A DNA stretch of 25,951 nt from CAYJHC01 sp964369805. Lineage in GTDB: Bacteria; Bacillota; Clostridia; Peptostreptococcales; Anaerovoracaceae. The stretch lies in contig CAYJFM010000031.1 of NCBI GenBank assembly GCA_964369805.1, positions 1 through 25,951 on the forward strand, in the 5' to 3' direction. Below the pieces are notes generated by a model. That model had not been told where the DNA came from. It saw nothing but the letters and a program-made list of their open reading frames with translations, and searched no databases. The position numbers were made by a program, and so were the translations under genes. Below, one piece after another: positions 7,150 through 14,859 of this stretch (its first letter is position 1; each line of letters starts with the position of its first letter).

Positions 7150-8652
7150 ATGGGTAGAAAAATACCTATGTGGCAAATCTTAATAGTAATGCTTTTCACA
7201 GTATGTACTTTAATGTATGCCATGGACATGTTCTCACTGATTGCTAAAAAGCTAACAGGTGAAGAAATGCTAGTTTCAGGATATGGACAGCTCCATATTC
7301 CACTAATCCTTTCTGCAATCTTTGCAGGAATCGTAGCTGCACTAAACGGCTACAAATGGTCTTTCTTAGAAGCAGGTATGATTGCTTCAATAACTAGATC
7401 TATGCAGGCGATACTAATTCTTATGACTGTTGGTATGCTAATTGGTGCATGGATAACAGCGGGAATCGTTCCGGCAATGATTTATTACGGACTTTCAATT
7501 TTAAGCCCGGGAATATTCCTTTTCGCTGGTTGTATACTTTGTAGTATAGTTGCTATTGCAACAGGTTCTTCATGGACAACTGCTGGTACAATAGGGGTAG
7601 CCCTAATTGGTATCGGTACTGGTCTTGGAATCAACCCAGCAATGACTGCTGGTGCTATTGTATCTGGAGCATATTTCGGAGATAAAATGTCACCACTATC
7701 AGATACAACTAACCTTGCTCCTGCAGTAGCGGGATCAAACTTATTTGATCATATCAGACATATGATTTGGACAGTTACACCTTCACTAGTTATTTCGCTA
7801 ATTATTTATCTAGTATTAGGTCTTGGCGCTGAAGAGGCAGACTTAGAAGTTGTAGCTAGCTTACAATCAGAGCTTTCTGATTTATTTAACCTAAACATTG
7901 CACTATTAATTCCACCAGTACTAGTTATAGTTATGGTTGCACTTAAACTTCCAGCACTGCCTGGAATGATGGCGGGTACAATACTTGGAGTAATCTTTGG
8001 AGGTATATTCCAAGGAGTTCCTTTTGCTGATTGGTTTAACATTCTTCATGATGGATTTACATTTGGAGAAGACTCAGGAGTATCAGCAGAGTTAGTTGAC
8101 CTACTAGAAAGAGGCGGTATGAGCTCTATGCTTTGGACAGTTAACTTAATTATCTGTGCAATGTGCTTTGGCGGTATTATGGACTCTTCTGGTATGCTAG
8201 GCTCAATGGCTCAAGGCTTATTAAAGGTAGCTAAGAACACAGGTTCACTTGTACTTGTAACAGCTGTTAGCTGTATTGGTATTAATGCACTTGCAGCTGA
8301 CCAATATCTATCAATTATTCTTCCAGGAAGAATGTACAAGGCTGCTTATGAAGATCAAAGATTAGCACCACAAAACTTATCTAGAGCTTTAGAAGATACA
8401 GGTACAGTAACATCTAACCTTATCCCTTGGAATACATGTGGTGTAACAATGGCTACATTCTTAGGAGTAGGTCAGTGGGGAGCTGGTGGATATGCACCAT
8501 ATGCGTTCCTTTGCTGGTTAAATCCAATAATCTCAATATTCTATGGATTCACAGGAATATCAATGACTAAGATGAGTGAAGAGCAGTATCAAGCAATACT
8601 GGTTCAAAGAGCTGAAGAAGAAGCTAAAGAAAAAGCTAATTTAGAAGCGTAA
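7150..8652 (+). CDS. nhaC: NhaC-family sodium-coupled carrier
   Basis: A 500-residue membrane protein with many hydrophobic segments. The hallmark regions GSSWTTAGTIGVALIGIGTG (about 139-158) and GAYFGDKMSPLSDTTNLAP (about 173-191) place it in the NhaC family, whose members exchange sodium for protons or carry organic anions with sodium or protons. A strong AAGGAGG site at 7136-7142 precedes the ATG. It lies downstream of the dehydrogenase/aminotransferase pair and may import their substrate or export a product, but it has its own promoter and terminator. It could equally be a plain Na+/H+ antiporter. The acidic C-terminal tail (EEEAKEKANLEA) is cytoplasmic. Confidence 0.85.
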   Translation: MGRKIPMWQILIVMLFTVCTLMYAMDMFSLIAKKLTGEEMLVSGYGQLHIPLILSAIFAGIVAALNGYKWSFLEAGMIASITRSMQAILILMTVGMLIGAWITAGIVPAMIYYGLSILSPGIFLFAGCILCSIVAIATGSSWTTAGTIGVALIGIGTGLGINPAMTAGAIVSGAYFGDKMSPLSDTTNLAPAVAGSNLFDHIRHMIWTVTPSLVISLIIYLVLGLGAEEADLEVVASLQSELSDLFNLNIALLIPPVLVIVMVALKLPALPGMMAGTILGVIFGGIFQGVPFADWFNILHDGFTFGEDSGVSAELVDLLERGGMSSMLWTVNLIICAMCFGGIMDSSGMLGSMAQGLLKVAKNTGSLVLVTAVSCIGINALAADQYLSIILPGRMYKAAYEDQRLAPQNLSRALEDTGTVTSNLIPWNTCGVTMATFLGVGQWGAGGYAPYAFLCWLNPIISIFYGFTGISMTKMSEEQYQAILVQRAEEEAKEKANLEA

Positions 8653-8680
8653 ATTAAATATAATATATAAATAAATGAGT

Positions 8681-8727
8681 AAAAAGTAAAAGCCAGTTCT
8701 TTATAATAGACTGGTTTTTACTTTTAT
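8681..8727 (+). terminator. Terminator after the NhaC-type gene
   Basis: A long stem pairs about 8682-8700 with 8708-8726 (CCAGT and ACTGG at its core, A-rich and T-rich flanks). The A/T-rich outer part could also work in the opposite direction. Confidence 0.8.
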
Positions 8728-8740
8728 TGCGTAAAATAGA

Positions 8741-8769
8741 TTGACTTTAATGTAAGAAAGTGGTAATAT
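8741..8769 (+). promoter_or_regulatory. Promoter of the amino-acid ABC transporter operon
   Basis: TTGACT (8741-8746), a 17-base spacer and TAATAT (8764-8769), close to the sigma-A consensus. Its -10 element lies in the left arm of a large palindrome. Confidence 0.8.
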
Positions 8770-8792
8770 TATTTCGATATCGAAGTAATATT
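8765..8792. promoter_or_regulatory. 28-nt palindromic operator, probable MarR site
   Basis: An inverted repeat centred on TTCGATATCGAA (8773-8784) extends over 28 bases with one mismatched pair (8772/8785). It covers the -10 and the expected transcription start of the ABC operon, a position for repression. The last gene of the operon is a MarR regulator, a family that binds such palindromes and often represses its own operon. The pairing of protein and site is inferred. Confidence 0.7.
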
Positions 8793-8811
8793 TAATTATA
8801 AGGAGAAATTT

Positions 8812-9639
8812 ATGAAAAAGATGATTATAACATTATGCTTAATATTGCTATTAAGTACAGCACTGTTATCAGGGTGTAATAGCGCTGCTGACGAAGAAGA
8901 AAAAGAAACTTTGGTAGTAGCAATGGAGCTAGCATACCCACCATTTGAAACTAAAGATGAAAGTGGCGAGCCATATGGAATTAGTGCTGACCTTGCAATG
9001 GCACTTGGAGAATATCTAGATAGGGAAGTAGTAATTGAAAATACAGCTTGGGATGGATTAATACCTTCCTTACAAACAGGAAAGGCAGATGTAGTAATAT
9101 CTTCTATGACAATTACAGAAGAAAGAGAAGAGCTAGTTAATTTTTCTGATCCATATGCGAACTCTTTATTGGGCCTACTAGTAAATAGCGATTCAGATAT
9201 AAGCTCTATAGAGGATTTAAATCAACCAGGTAAAAAAGTAGCAGTTAAAACTGGATCTACAGGACATACATATGCAGTGAATAATCTTGAAAATGCAGAA
9301 ATTATAGTATTAGCCGACGAAAGTGCCTGTGTAACTGAAGTTACCCAAGGAAAAGTAGATGGATTTATATACGATCAATTAACAATTTATAGAAATAATC
9401 AAGAAAATTTAGATACGACTGAGGCAATATTCATACCTTTCCAAGATGTTGAGAANNNNNNNNNNNNNTGGGGATTTGCAGTAAGAGAAGAAGATACTGA
9501 ATTATTAGAAGAAATCAATGGTTTTATTGAAACTTATAATGAAGATGGCGGATTTGATCAGTTAACAGAAAAATATTTGAGTGAAGAAAAAGAACAGTTT
9601 GACCAGTTAGGGTTTAAATGGTTTTTTGATTTAGATTAG
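8812..9639 (+). CDS. Polar amino-acid ABC transporter, substrate-binding lipoprotein (with a short gap)
   Basis: Captures an amino acid outside the membrane and delivers it to the permease. The signal peptide ends in the lipobox LLSGC, so C22 is the lipid-anchored residue. The mature part is a family-3 solute-binding protein: MELAYPPFETKDESGEPYGISADL is followed by GLIPSLQTGKADVVISSMTITEEREELVNFSDPY, the core of this fold. Thirteen Ns at 9456-9468 hide about five residues; the frame continues correctly across them, so the gap length is plausibly right. The protein is 275 residues, normal for the family. It is the first gene of a four-gene operon. The ligand cannot be fixed from these motifs. 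Confidence 0.9.
   Translation: MKKMIITLCLILLLSTALLSGCNSAADEEEKETLVVAMELAYPPFETKDESGEPYGISADLAMALGEYLDREVVIENTAWDGLIPSLQTGKADVVISSMTITEEREELVNFSDPYANSLLGLLVNSDSDISSIEDLNQPGKKVAVKTGSTGHTYAVNNLENAEIIVLADESACVTEVTQGKVDGFIYDQLTIYRNNQENLDTTEAIFIPFQDVEXXXXXWGFAVREEDTELLEEINGFIETYNEDGGFDQLTEKYLSEEKEQFDQLGFKWFFDLD
9456..9468. other. 13-base assembly gap
   Basis: Thirteen Ns inside the binding-protein gene. The reading frame is kept on both sides. Confidence 0.95.
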
Positions 9640-9646
9640 GGGATGC

Positions 9647-10420
9647 ATGAAGAATTATTTTATAAGTGATGGAAAAACCAAAGAGTCCATATTATTACTT
9701 AACTACATAATAGCAGTAGCCATCCTATGTGGGATTTTTATCATGGCCTTGAACATTATTGGAATTAAACTTGATTTCCCATCTCTATTAGAGTATAAAG
9801 ATAGAATTGCTGATGGCTTTATTATGACAATTCAAATCAGTGTACTAAGCCTTATTTTTAGCTTGATTATTGGCATTTTAGCTGCATTTGGTAGAAACTC
9901 AAGAGTAATAATTATTAAAGCTTTTAGTGATATATATGTAACAGTAATTAGAGGAACACCTCTTATTTCACAAATTTACTTGTTCTACTACATTATAGGA
10001 ACAGCACTAGGGATTGATAATAGAATTTTAGTAGGTGTGGTTATACTTGCTATTTTCGAAGGTGCATATATAGCAGAGATAATTAGAGGAAGCTTAATTT
10101 CTATTGATAAATCACAGTTGGAAGTTGCAAAGTCCGTAGGCTTTTCTAGAAATCAAACTTTTTTCTATGTAATGCTGCCCCAGCTAGTTGCAAGAACAAT
10201 GCCTCCACTAACAGGCCAATTTGCATCTATAATTAAAGACTCATCACTTCTATCTATAATTGCAATAATTGAACTAACCCAAACAATGAGAGAAATCACA
10301 GCCACAAACTACAAATTTTTTGAAGCTTATTTGCTTTTAGGGTTGCTCTATTTGATTATGACCTTACCATTAACTTACGTAAGTCAGAGATTAGAAAAGA
10401 GGTTCAATTATGCTAATTAA
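9647..10420 (+). CDS. Polar amino-acid ABC transporter, permease
   Basis: A 257-residue inner-membrane subunit of the HisM/GlnP type with about five membrane segments; the first spans about residues 17-42. The cytoplasmic loop that docks the ATPase is visible as EVAKSVGFSRNQTFFYVMLPQ. The family motif near RGTPLISQIYLFYY is also present. It starts eight bases after the binding-protein stop, with AGGGG directly upstream, and overlaps the start of the ATPase gene by 11 bases, which indicates translational coupling. A second ATG at 9643 is out of frame. Confidence 0.92.
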   Translation: MKNYFISDGKTKESILLLNYIIAVAILCGIFIMALNIIGIKLDFPSLLEYKDRIADGFIMTIQISVLSLIFSLIIGILAAFGRNSRVIIIKAFSDIYVTVIRGTPLISQIYLFYYIIGTALGIDNRILVGVVILAIFEGAYIAEIIRGSLISIDKSQLEVAKSVGFSRNQTFFYVMLPQLVARTMPPLTGQFASIIKDSSLLSIIAIIELTQTMREITATNYKFFEAYLLLGLLYLIMTLPLTYVSQRLEKRFNYAN

Positions 10421-11150
10421 GTTAAAAAATATAAATAAGGAGTTTGAAAAGGGAAGTCTAATTCTAGATGATATAAATTTGGAAGATGAAATAGAGACCC
10501 TCGCAATTATAGGGCCATCTGGCGGAGGCAAATCAACTTTGCTTAGAATTTTGGGGGGACTTTTGGAACAAACTAGTGGTAGCTTTTCAATAAATAACAA
10601 AGAAATAACTCACGATAGTTTATATGAATATAGAAAAAATATAGGTTTTGTTTTTCAGCAAAACGGATTGCTAGCTCACTTGTCAGCCTTACATAATATT
10701 ACATTGCCTTTAATCAAGGTACATGGATATTCAAAGGAAGAGGCTTACAAAAGAGGAGAAGAAATTCTAGGGAAGTTTGGACTTAAGGAAGATATGCATA
10801 AGAAACCAGCACAATTATCAGGAGGCCAACAACAAAGAGTTTCTATTAGTAGGGCTATTTCAGCAAGACCTAAGTTTGTTTTGCTAGATGAACCGACTTC
10901 TGCCTTAGATCCAGAATATACTACTGAAGTGTTAGATATGGTAAATGAACTAAAAGGCGAGGGCGCTAAATTTATTATTGTTACCCATGAAATGGGTTTT
11001 GCAAGGCATGCTTGTGATAAAGTAGCCTTTCTATATGATGGAAAGCTATTGGAATATGGAAATAGTAAAGAGGTTTTCTCTAAGCCTAAAAGTGAAGAAC
11101 TTCAAAATTTCTTAGGAAAGTTACTTGAATGGAATGTGCGGGAGGAATAA
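10410..11150 (+). CDS. Polar amino-acid ABC transporter, ATPase
   Basis: A 246-residue ATP-binding subunit of the GlnQ/HisP type. It has Walker A GPSGGGKSTLL, a Q-loop (VFQQNGLLAHLSALHN), signature LSGGQQQRVSISRA, Walker B FVLLDEPTSALDPE and an H-loop (VTHEMGFARHACD). It powers import by the permease it overlaps. The segment VHGYSKEEAYKRGEEIL is also typical of amino-acid importers. The MarR gene follows after one base. Confidence 0.94.
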   Translation: MLIKLKNINKEFEKGSLILDDINLEDEIETLAIIGPSGGGKSTLLRILGGLLEQTSGSFSINNKEITHDSLYEYRKNIGFVFQQNGLLAHLSALHNITLPLIKVHGYSKEEAYKRGEEILGKFGLKEDMHKKPAQLSGGQQQRVSISRAISARPKFVLLDEPTSALDPEYTTEVLDMVNELKGEGAKFIIVTHEMGFARHACDKVAFLYDGKLLEYGNSKEVFSKPKSEELQNFLGKLLEWNVREE

Positions 11151-11151
11151 G

Positions 11152-11595
11152 ATGGATAAAAACATGGATAAAAACATGGATAACACACTTACATTAGTAG
11201 CAAAATTAAATTACCTTATGAATGAGATGGTTTATGAGGAACTGAAAAAAATATATCCTGAAGGACTTTCAACCTCTCATGGATCTATAATTTTTTGCCT
11301 AAAGTCAAAGAAGTCTGTTACTATGGGAGAAATTGCAGAGGAAATACAAAAGTCTCCTCAAACTGTCACTGCACTGGTTTCTAAATTAGTAAAATACGGA
11401 TATGCAGAAACAATTAAGGATGAAGTAGATAAAAGGGTGAGATGTGTTCGAATAACAGAAAAGGGAGAAACTCTTTTAGATGAAATTGTAATAATTTCTA
11501 AAAAGCTCTATGCAAAACAATATATGAATATTGATAATGAAGAAAGAAAAGCCTTTAGGAAAACCCTGCAGAAGATGATTGGTAATTTTTATTAA
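11152..11595 (+). CDS. MarR-family transcriptional regulator
   Basis: A 147-residue dimeric winged-helix regulator. The DNA-binding core is SVTMGEIAEEIQKSPQTVTALVSKLVKYGYAE and the wing contains DEVDKRVRCVRITEKGETLL, both typical of MarR. GGAGG at 11141-11145 lies six bases before the ATG at 11152. The N-terminus is a 12-base tandem repeat (ATGGATAAAAAC twice, then ATGGATAAC), so there are three in-frame ATGs at 11152, 11164 and 11176; only the first has well-spaced Shine-Dalgarno. It is the last gene of the amino-acid ABC operon and probably binds the palindrome at 8765-8792. The inducing ligand may be the transported amino acid or a product of it, but nothing in the sequence shows it. Confidence 0.9.
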   Translation: MDKNMDKNMDNTLTLVAKLNYLMNEMVYEELKKIYPEGLSTSHGSIIFCLKSKKSVTMGEIAEEIQKSPQTVTALVSKLVKYGYAETIKDEVDKRVRCVRITEKGETLLDEIVIISKKLYAKQYMNIDNEERKAFRKTLQKMIGNFY

Positions 11596-11612
11596 AAATG
11601 AAAAACTAGTTG

Positions 11613-11643
11613 ACCTGATATACATTGTATGTCGGGTTTTTTT
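11613..11643 (+). terminator. Terminator after the MarR gene
   Basis: An 11-bp stem (11613-11623 with 11627-11637, two G-U pairs) and a run of seven Ts. Confidence 0.8.
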
Positions 11644-11687
11644 ATGATATGAATGTATAATTATGTATAAAATATACAAAGAAACAC

Positions 11688-11787
11688 NNNNNNNNNNNNN
11701 NNNNNNNNNNNNNNNNNNNNNNNNNNNNNNNNNNNNNNNNNNNNNNNNNNNNNNNNNNNNNNNNNNNNNNNNNNNNNNNNNNNNNNN
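11688..11787. other. 100-base scaffold gap
   Basis: Exactly 100 Ns, the usual placeholder for a gap of unknown length. It hides whatever separates the MarR operon from the deacylase gene, including that gene's promoter. The true distance could be much larger. Confidence 0.95.
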
Positions 11788-11868
11788 TTTAACCACATAA
11801 CTATTGATGAAAAATGTTGTTAAAAAACACAAATCACAAAATCGAATTATACAAGAAAGGAGGCTCTT

Positions 11869-13227
11869 ATGCTGGACATTTTAATCAAAAACGGAAAATA
11901 TGCTGATTTCGATAGTAAAGAGTTTACTGAAGGCGATGTTGGTATAAAAGATGGAAAAATTATTTCTTTAGGTGATACAAGTCAGAAGGCTAAGGAAGTA
12001 ATAGATGCTAAGGGAAAAATTATTTCACCTGGGTTTATAGATATACATATGCATGAAGAAGATTTTATCAAAGATGGTGATGAGTATATAATTAGCGAAA
12101 TGATGCTTAAAATGGGTGTTACAACATGTCTTGGTGGTAACTGCGGCGTACAGTTCCAAAAGTTAAAGGAATTCAAAGAAAAGATTGAGAATCACGGAGG
12201 ATCTCCTGTAAACTACTTAATGCTAGTTGGATACAATCAGTTTAGAAGAACTTTTGACTTAGGTTTCCATGATAAAATAACTAAAGAGAAACTAAAAAAA
12301 CTAATTCCAGTAATAAAAAGTGAAGTTGAAGAGGGGGCTTTTGGTATATCATTTGGGATTGAATATGATCCAGGTATAACGGAAGAAGAGATGATGGAAG
12401 TTTTAAACTCCTTTGATGATAATGAGTTATTCATCTCAGCTCACTATAGATCTGATGCACATAATGCAGTTGAGGCAATAAATGAGATGATTAGGATTTG
12501 CAATAATTCTAAGAAAAAATTCCAAATTTCACATCTAAGTAGCTGCTCAGCTTGCGGACAAATGGAAGAGGCTTTAGCCATCATAGACGAAGGAGTGAAG
12601 AAAAATCCTAAACTAGGTTATGACACATATCCATATAATGCATTTTCTACATTCATAGGATCTGCTGTGTTTGAAGAAGGCTGTTTTGAGTCTTGGAATA
12701 AATCCTATGACTGTGTATTTATCCCTATGGGGAAATATAAAGGTCAGTTTTGTACTAAGGAAATATTTGAAGAGCTAAGAGAAACTGAGCCTGAACTGAT
12801 GGTTGTTGCCTTTGTAATGAATGAAGAGGAAATAGGAAAGGCCATTAAGGATAAAAATGGTATTGTTGCAAGTGATGGTATCATAAGCGGAGGCTTAGGA
12901 CATCCAAGAGCAGCAGGAACCTTCCCGAGGGTGCTAGGAAAATATGTAAGAGAAGAGGGGCTAATTGATTTAATTACAGCCCTTGAAAAAATGACAATTA
13001 TGCCAGCGAAAAGGCTAGGACTAACAAATAAAGGCCAAATAAAGCTAGGTATGGACGCAGATATTACTATATTTGACAAAGACATAGTTGCTGATGGTGC
13101 TACTTTTGAGGAGTTAAAAGTGGACCCGGTAGGAATTGAATATGTAATTGTTAACGGCAAAATATCTGTTTTTAACAACAATATTGTTAATAATAAGGCA
13201 GGAGAATTTATTAGTTATAAAGATTAA
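11869..13227 (+). CDS. N-acyl-D-amino-acid deacylase-like amidohydrolase
   Basis: A 452-residue metal-dependent hydrolase of the D-aminoacylase group, which cleaves the acyl group from N-acyl-D-amino acids. Support: the metal-binding HxH at H60/H62 (SPGFIDIHMHEED), the family cysteine motif GNCGV with C92, EGAFGISFGIEYDPG, QISHLSS, YDTYPYNAF and the late ASDGIISGGLGHPRAAGTFPR with the catalytic Asp. The usual HTHDD is HMHEE here, so second-shell details differ. The C-terminal GQIKLGMDADITIFD is the small beta domain of amidohydrolases. AAGGAGG lies just upstream of the ATG. It is followed by a YfcC carrier and an M20 hydrolase, which fits uptake and deacylation of an N-substituted amino acid. 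D-glutamate, D-aspartate or a related dipeptide substrate would fit, but this is open. Confidence 0.85.
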   Translation: MLDILIKNGKYADFDSKEFTEGDVGIKDGKIISLGDTSQKAKEVIDAKGKIISPGFIDIHMHEEDFIKDGDEYIISEMMLKMGVTTCLGGNCGVQFQKLKEFKEKIENHGGSPVNYLMLVGYNQFRRTFDLGFHDKITKEKLKKLIPVIKSEVEEGAFGISFGIEYDPGITEEEMMEVLNSFDDNELFISAHYRSDAHNAVEAINEMIRICNNSKKKFQISHLSSCSACGQMEEALAIIDEGVKKNPKLGYDTYPYNAFSTFIGSAVFEEGCFESWNKSYDCVFIPMGKYKGQFCTKEIFEELRETEPELMVVAFVMNEEEIGKAIKDKNGIVASDGIISGGLGHPRAAGTFPRVLGKYVREEGLIDLITALEKMTIMPAKRLGLTNKGQIKLGMDADITIFDKDIVADGATFEELKVDPVGIEYVIVNGKISVFNNNIVNNKAGEFISYKD

Positions 13228-13294
13228 TCCACCTTATATAAATTTATTATTAATTATTTATTTTTTATTATGAAATTTTTCGAAGGGAGAAAAA

Positions 13295-14746
13295 ATGGAA
13301 AACATTGAAAAAAATGAAAATCTGGAGCCTGCTGGAGATACTTCAGGAAAGCCAAAGAAAAAGTTTCCACATGTATATGTATTGTTATTTGGTATTGTTT
13401 TAGTTTGTGCAATCCTTACATACATTGTACCTGCAGGTAGTTATGAGTATGTTGAAATAACAACATCAGATGGTGGAACAAGAGAGGTTGTAGATGCAAC
13501 TTCATACACAGAAACAGAAAGTACACCAGTTGGACTTATGGAACTTTTAACATCTATTCCAAGAGGTCTTACAGAATCAGCTTCAATTATATTCTTTATA
13601 TTAATAATTGGGGGAAGCTTTGGAATTTTACAAGACACGGGAGCCATTGCTGCTGGACTTGGTGATTTAACTAAGAAATTGGGAAATAAGCAGATTATTA
13701 TTATTCCAGTAATAATGCTTGCATTTGCATTTGGTGGAGCAGTTATAGGTATGGCAGAGGAAACTCTTGCCTTCATACCAATTATGGTTAGTCTCGCTCT
13801 GGTTCTTGGGTATGACTCTATGACAGGTGCTGCTATGGTACTGATGGGAGCAGGTTCTGGTTTTGCAGGAGCCTTTCTAAACCCATTTACAGTAGGGGTT
13901 GCTCATGGTATTGCTGGCTTACCGCTGTTTTCAGGTATGGCACTGAGGCTGATTTTATTTGTGGTAATAGTAACAATCGGTATTGTATTTGTAATGAGAT
14001 ATGCAAGTAAAATCAAGAAAAATCCTGAGCTTAGCTCAATGTATGAAATTGATAGAGCTAGAACAGACAACTTGGATCTAGATAACCTACCAGCATATGG
14101 GGGAAGAGAAAAAGCTATACTTGCAGTTTTCGCTTTAAGTCTTGTTTTACTAGTATATGGTGTAATGCAGTATGGATGGTATTTGAATGAAATATCTGCA
14201 CTGTTCCTTGGAATGGCAGTTGTAGTTTCTATTATTGGGAAACTAGGGTTCAACGGTTTTGGTGAGTCACTGGCAAAAGGTATGGAAGCTGTAGTAACAG
14301 GAGCTGTTATCGTTGGTTTTGCAAGAGCGATTCTAGTTGTATTAACAGATGGTAACATTATTGATACTATTCTTCATGCAGCAGCAGATGGTTTATCTGC
14401 ATTACCTACTACAGTAACAGCACTTGGTATCTATGTATTCCAGTGTCTACTAAACTTCCTAATTCCGTCAGGTTCAGGACAAGCTGCTGTTTCTATTCCA
14501 ATCTTAGCTCCACTTGGAGACTTAGTTGGAGTTACAAGACAAACTGTAGTTTTAGCTTATCAATTAGGTGATGGTATTTCTAACATCCTAGTTCCTACTT
14601 CAGGATACTTCATGGCAGCTATCGCTATGGCAAAAATCTCTTGGATTAAATGGGCTAAATGGATTCTACCAGCAATCCTACTTTGGTACCTAGTAGGGGC
14701 AATATTTGTTGTTATAGCTCAACAAATAAATTATGGTCCTTTCTAA
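13295..14746 (+). CDS. YfcC-family carrier
   Basis: A 483-residue integral membrane protein of the YfcC group, related to DcuC dicarboxylate carriers and ArcD-type amino-acid exchangers. The characteristic segments are ILTYIVPAGSYEY near residue 40, EETLAFIPIMVSLALVLGYD and GAGSGFAGAFLNPFTVGVAHGIAGLP in the centre, and LNFLIPSGSGQAAVSIPILAPLGDLVGVTRQ near the end. About a dozen hydrophobic segments are seen. GGGAG precedes the ATG. It lies 67 bases after the deacylase gene with no terminator between them, so they are probably co-transcribed. The likely job is import of the compound that the neighbouring hydrolases cut. The exact substrate is not readable from sequence. Confidence 0.87.
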   Translation: MENIEKNENLEPAGDTSGKPKKKFPHVYVLLFGIVLVCAILTYIVPAGSYEYVEITTSDGGTREVVDATSYTETESTPVGLMELLTSIPRGLTESASIIFFILIIGGSFGILQDTGAIAAGLGDLTKKLGNKQIIIIPVIMLAFAFGGAVIGMAEETLAFIPIMVSLALVLGYDSMTGAAMVLMGAGSGFAGAFLNPFTVGVAHGIAGLPLFSGMALRLILFVVIVTIGIVFVMRYASKIKKNPELSSMYEIDRARTDNLDLDNLPAYGGREKAILAVFALSLVLLVYGVMQYGWYLNEISALFLGMAVVVSIIGKLGFNGFGESLAKGMEAVVTGAVIVGFARAILVVLTDGNIIDTILHAAADGLSALPTTVTALGIYVFQCLLNFLIPSGSGQAAVSIPILAPLGDLVGVTRQTVVLAYQLGDGISNILVPTSGYFMAAIAMAKISWIKWAKWILPAILLWYLVGAIFVVIAQQINYGPF

Positions 14747-14759
14747 GCAAAATAATGAT

Positions 14760-14797
14760 ATAATGGCGGTACTAAGATAGTGCTGCCATTATTTTTT
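14760..14797 (+). terminator. Terminator after the YfcC gene
   Basis: A 15-bp stem (14760-14774 with 14778-14792, two G-U pairs) around loop AGA, followed by Ts. It separates the carrier from the M20 gene, so the latter has reduced read-through or its own promoter. Confidence 0.8.
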
Positions 14798-14859
14798 AGA
14801 CAAGTTAATTCAAAATCTTAATATGAAAGGAAGTCAACTTAGGTGTTGCAAAGGAAAGT

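Noticed and set aside
1..11150. Sigma-54 (-24/-12) promoters controlled by the activator at the start
   Set aside because: No GG-N10-GC site with a good surrounding match was found by eye upstream of the genes in this part; a pattern search over the genome would be needed.
11152..11184. Short tandem repeat as a CRISPR or satellite
   Set aside because: Only two and a half 12-base units, in frame at the start of a gene; no spacers.
11476..11832. Minus-strand frame across the 100-N gap
   Set aside because: Most of it is Ns and the remainder lies opposite the MarR gene and its terminator.
12744..13181. Long minus-strand frame opposite the deacylase gene
   Set aside because: It is antisense to a clear coding region, rich in Ser, Ile and Pro as mirrored codons give, and has no recognisable motif or ribosome binding site.
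13441..14358. Minus-strand frames opposite the YfcC gene
   Set aside because: Same reasons: mirrored hydrophobic codons of a membrane protein, no motif, no start signal.
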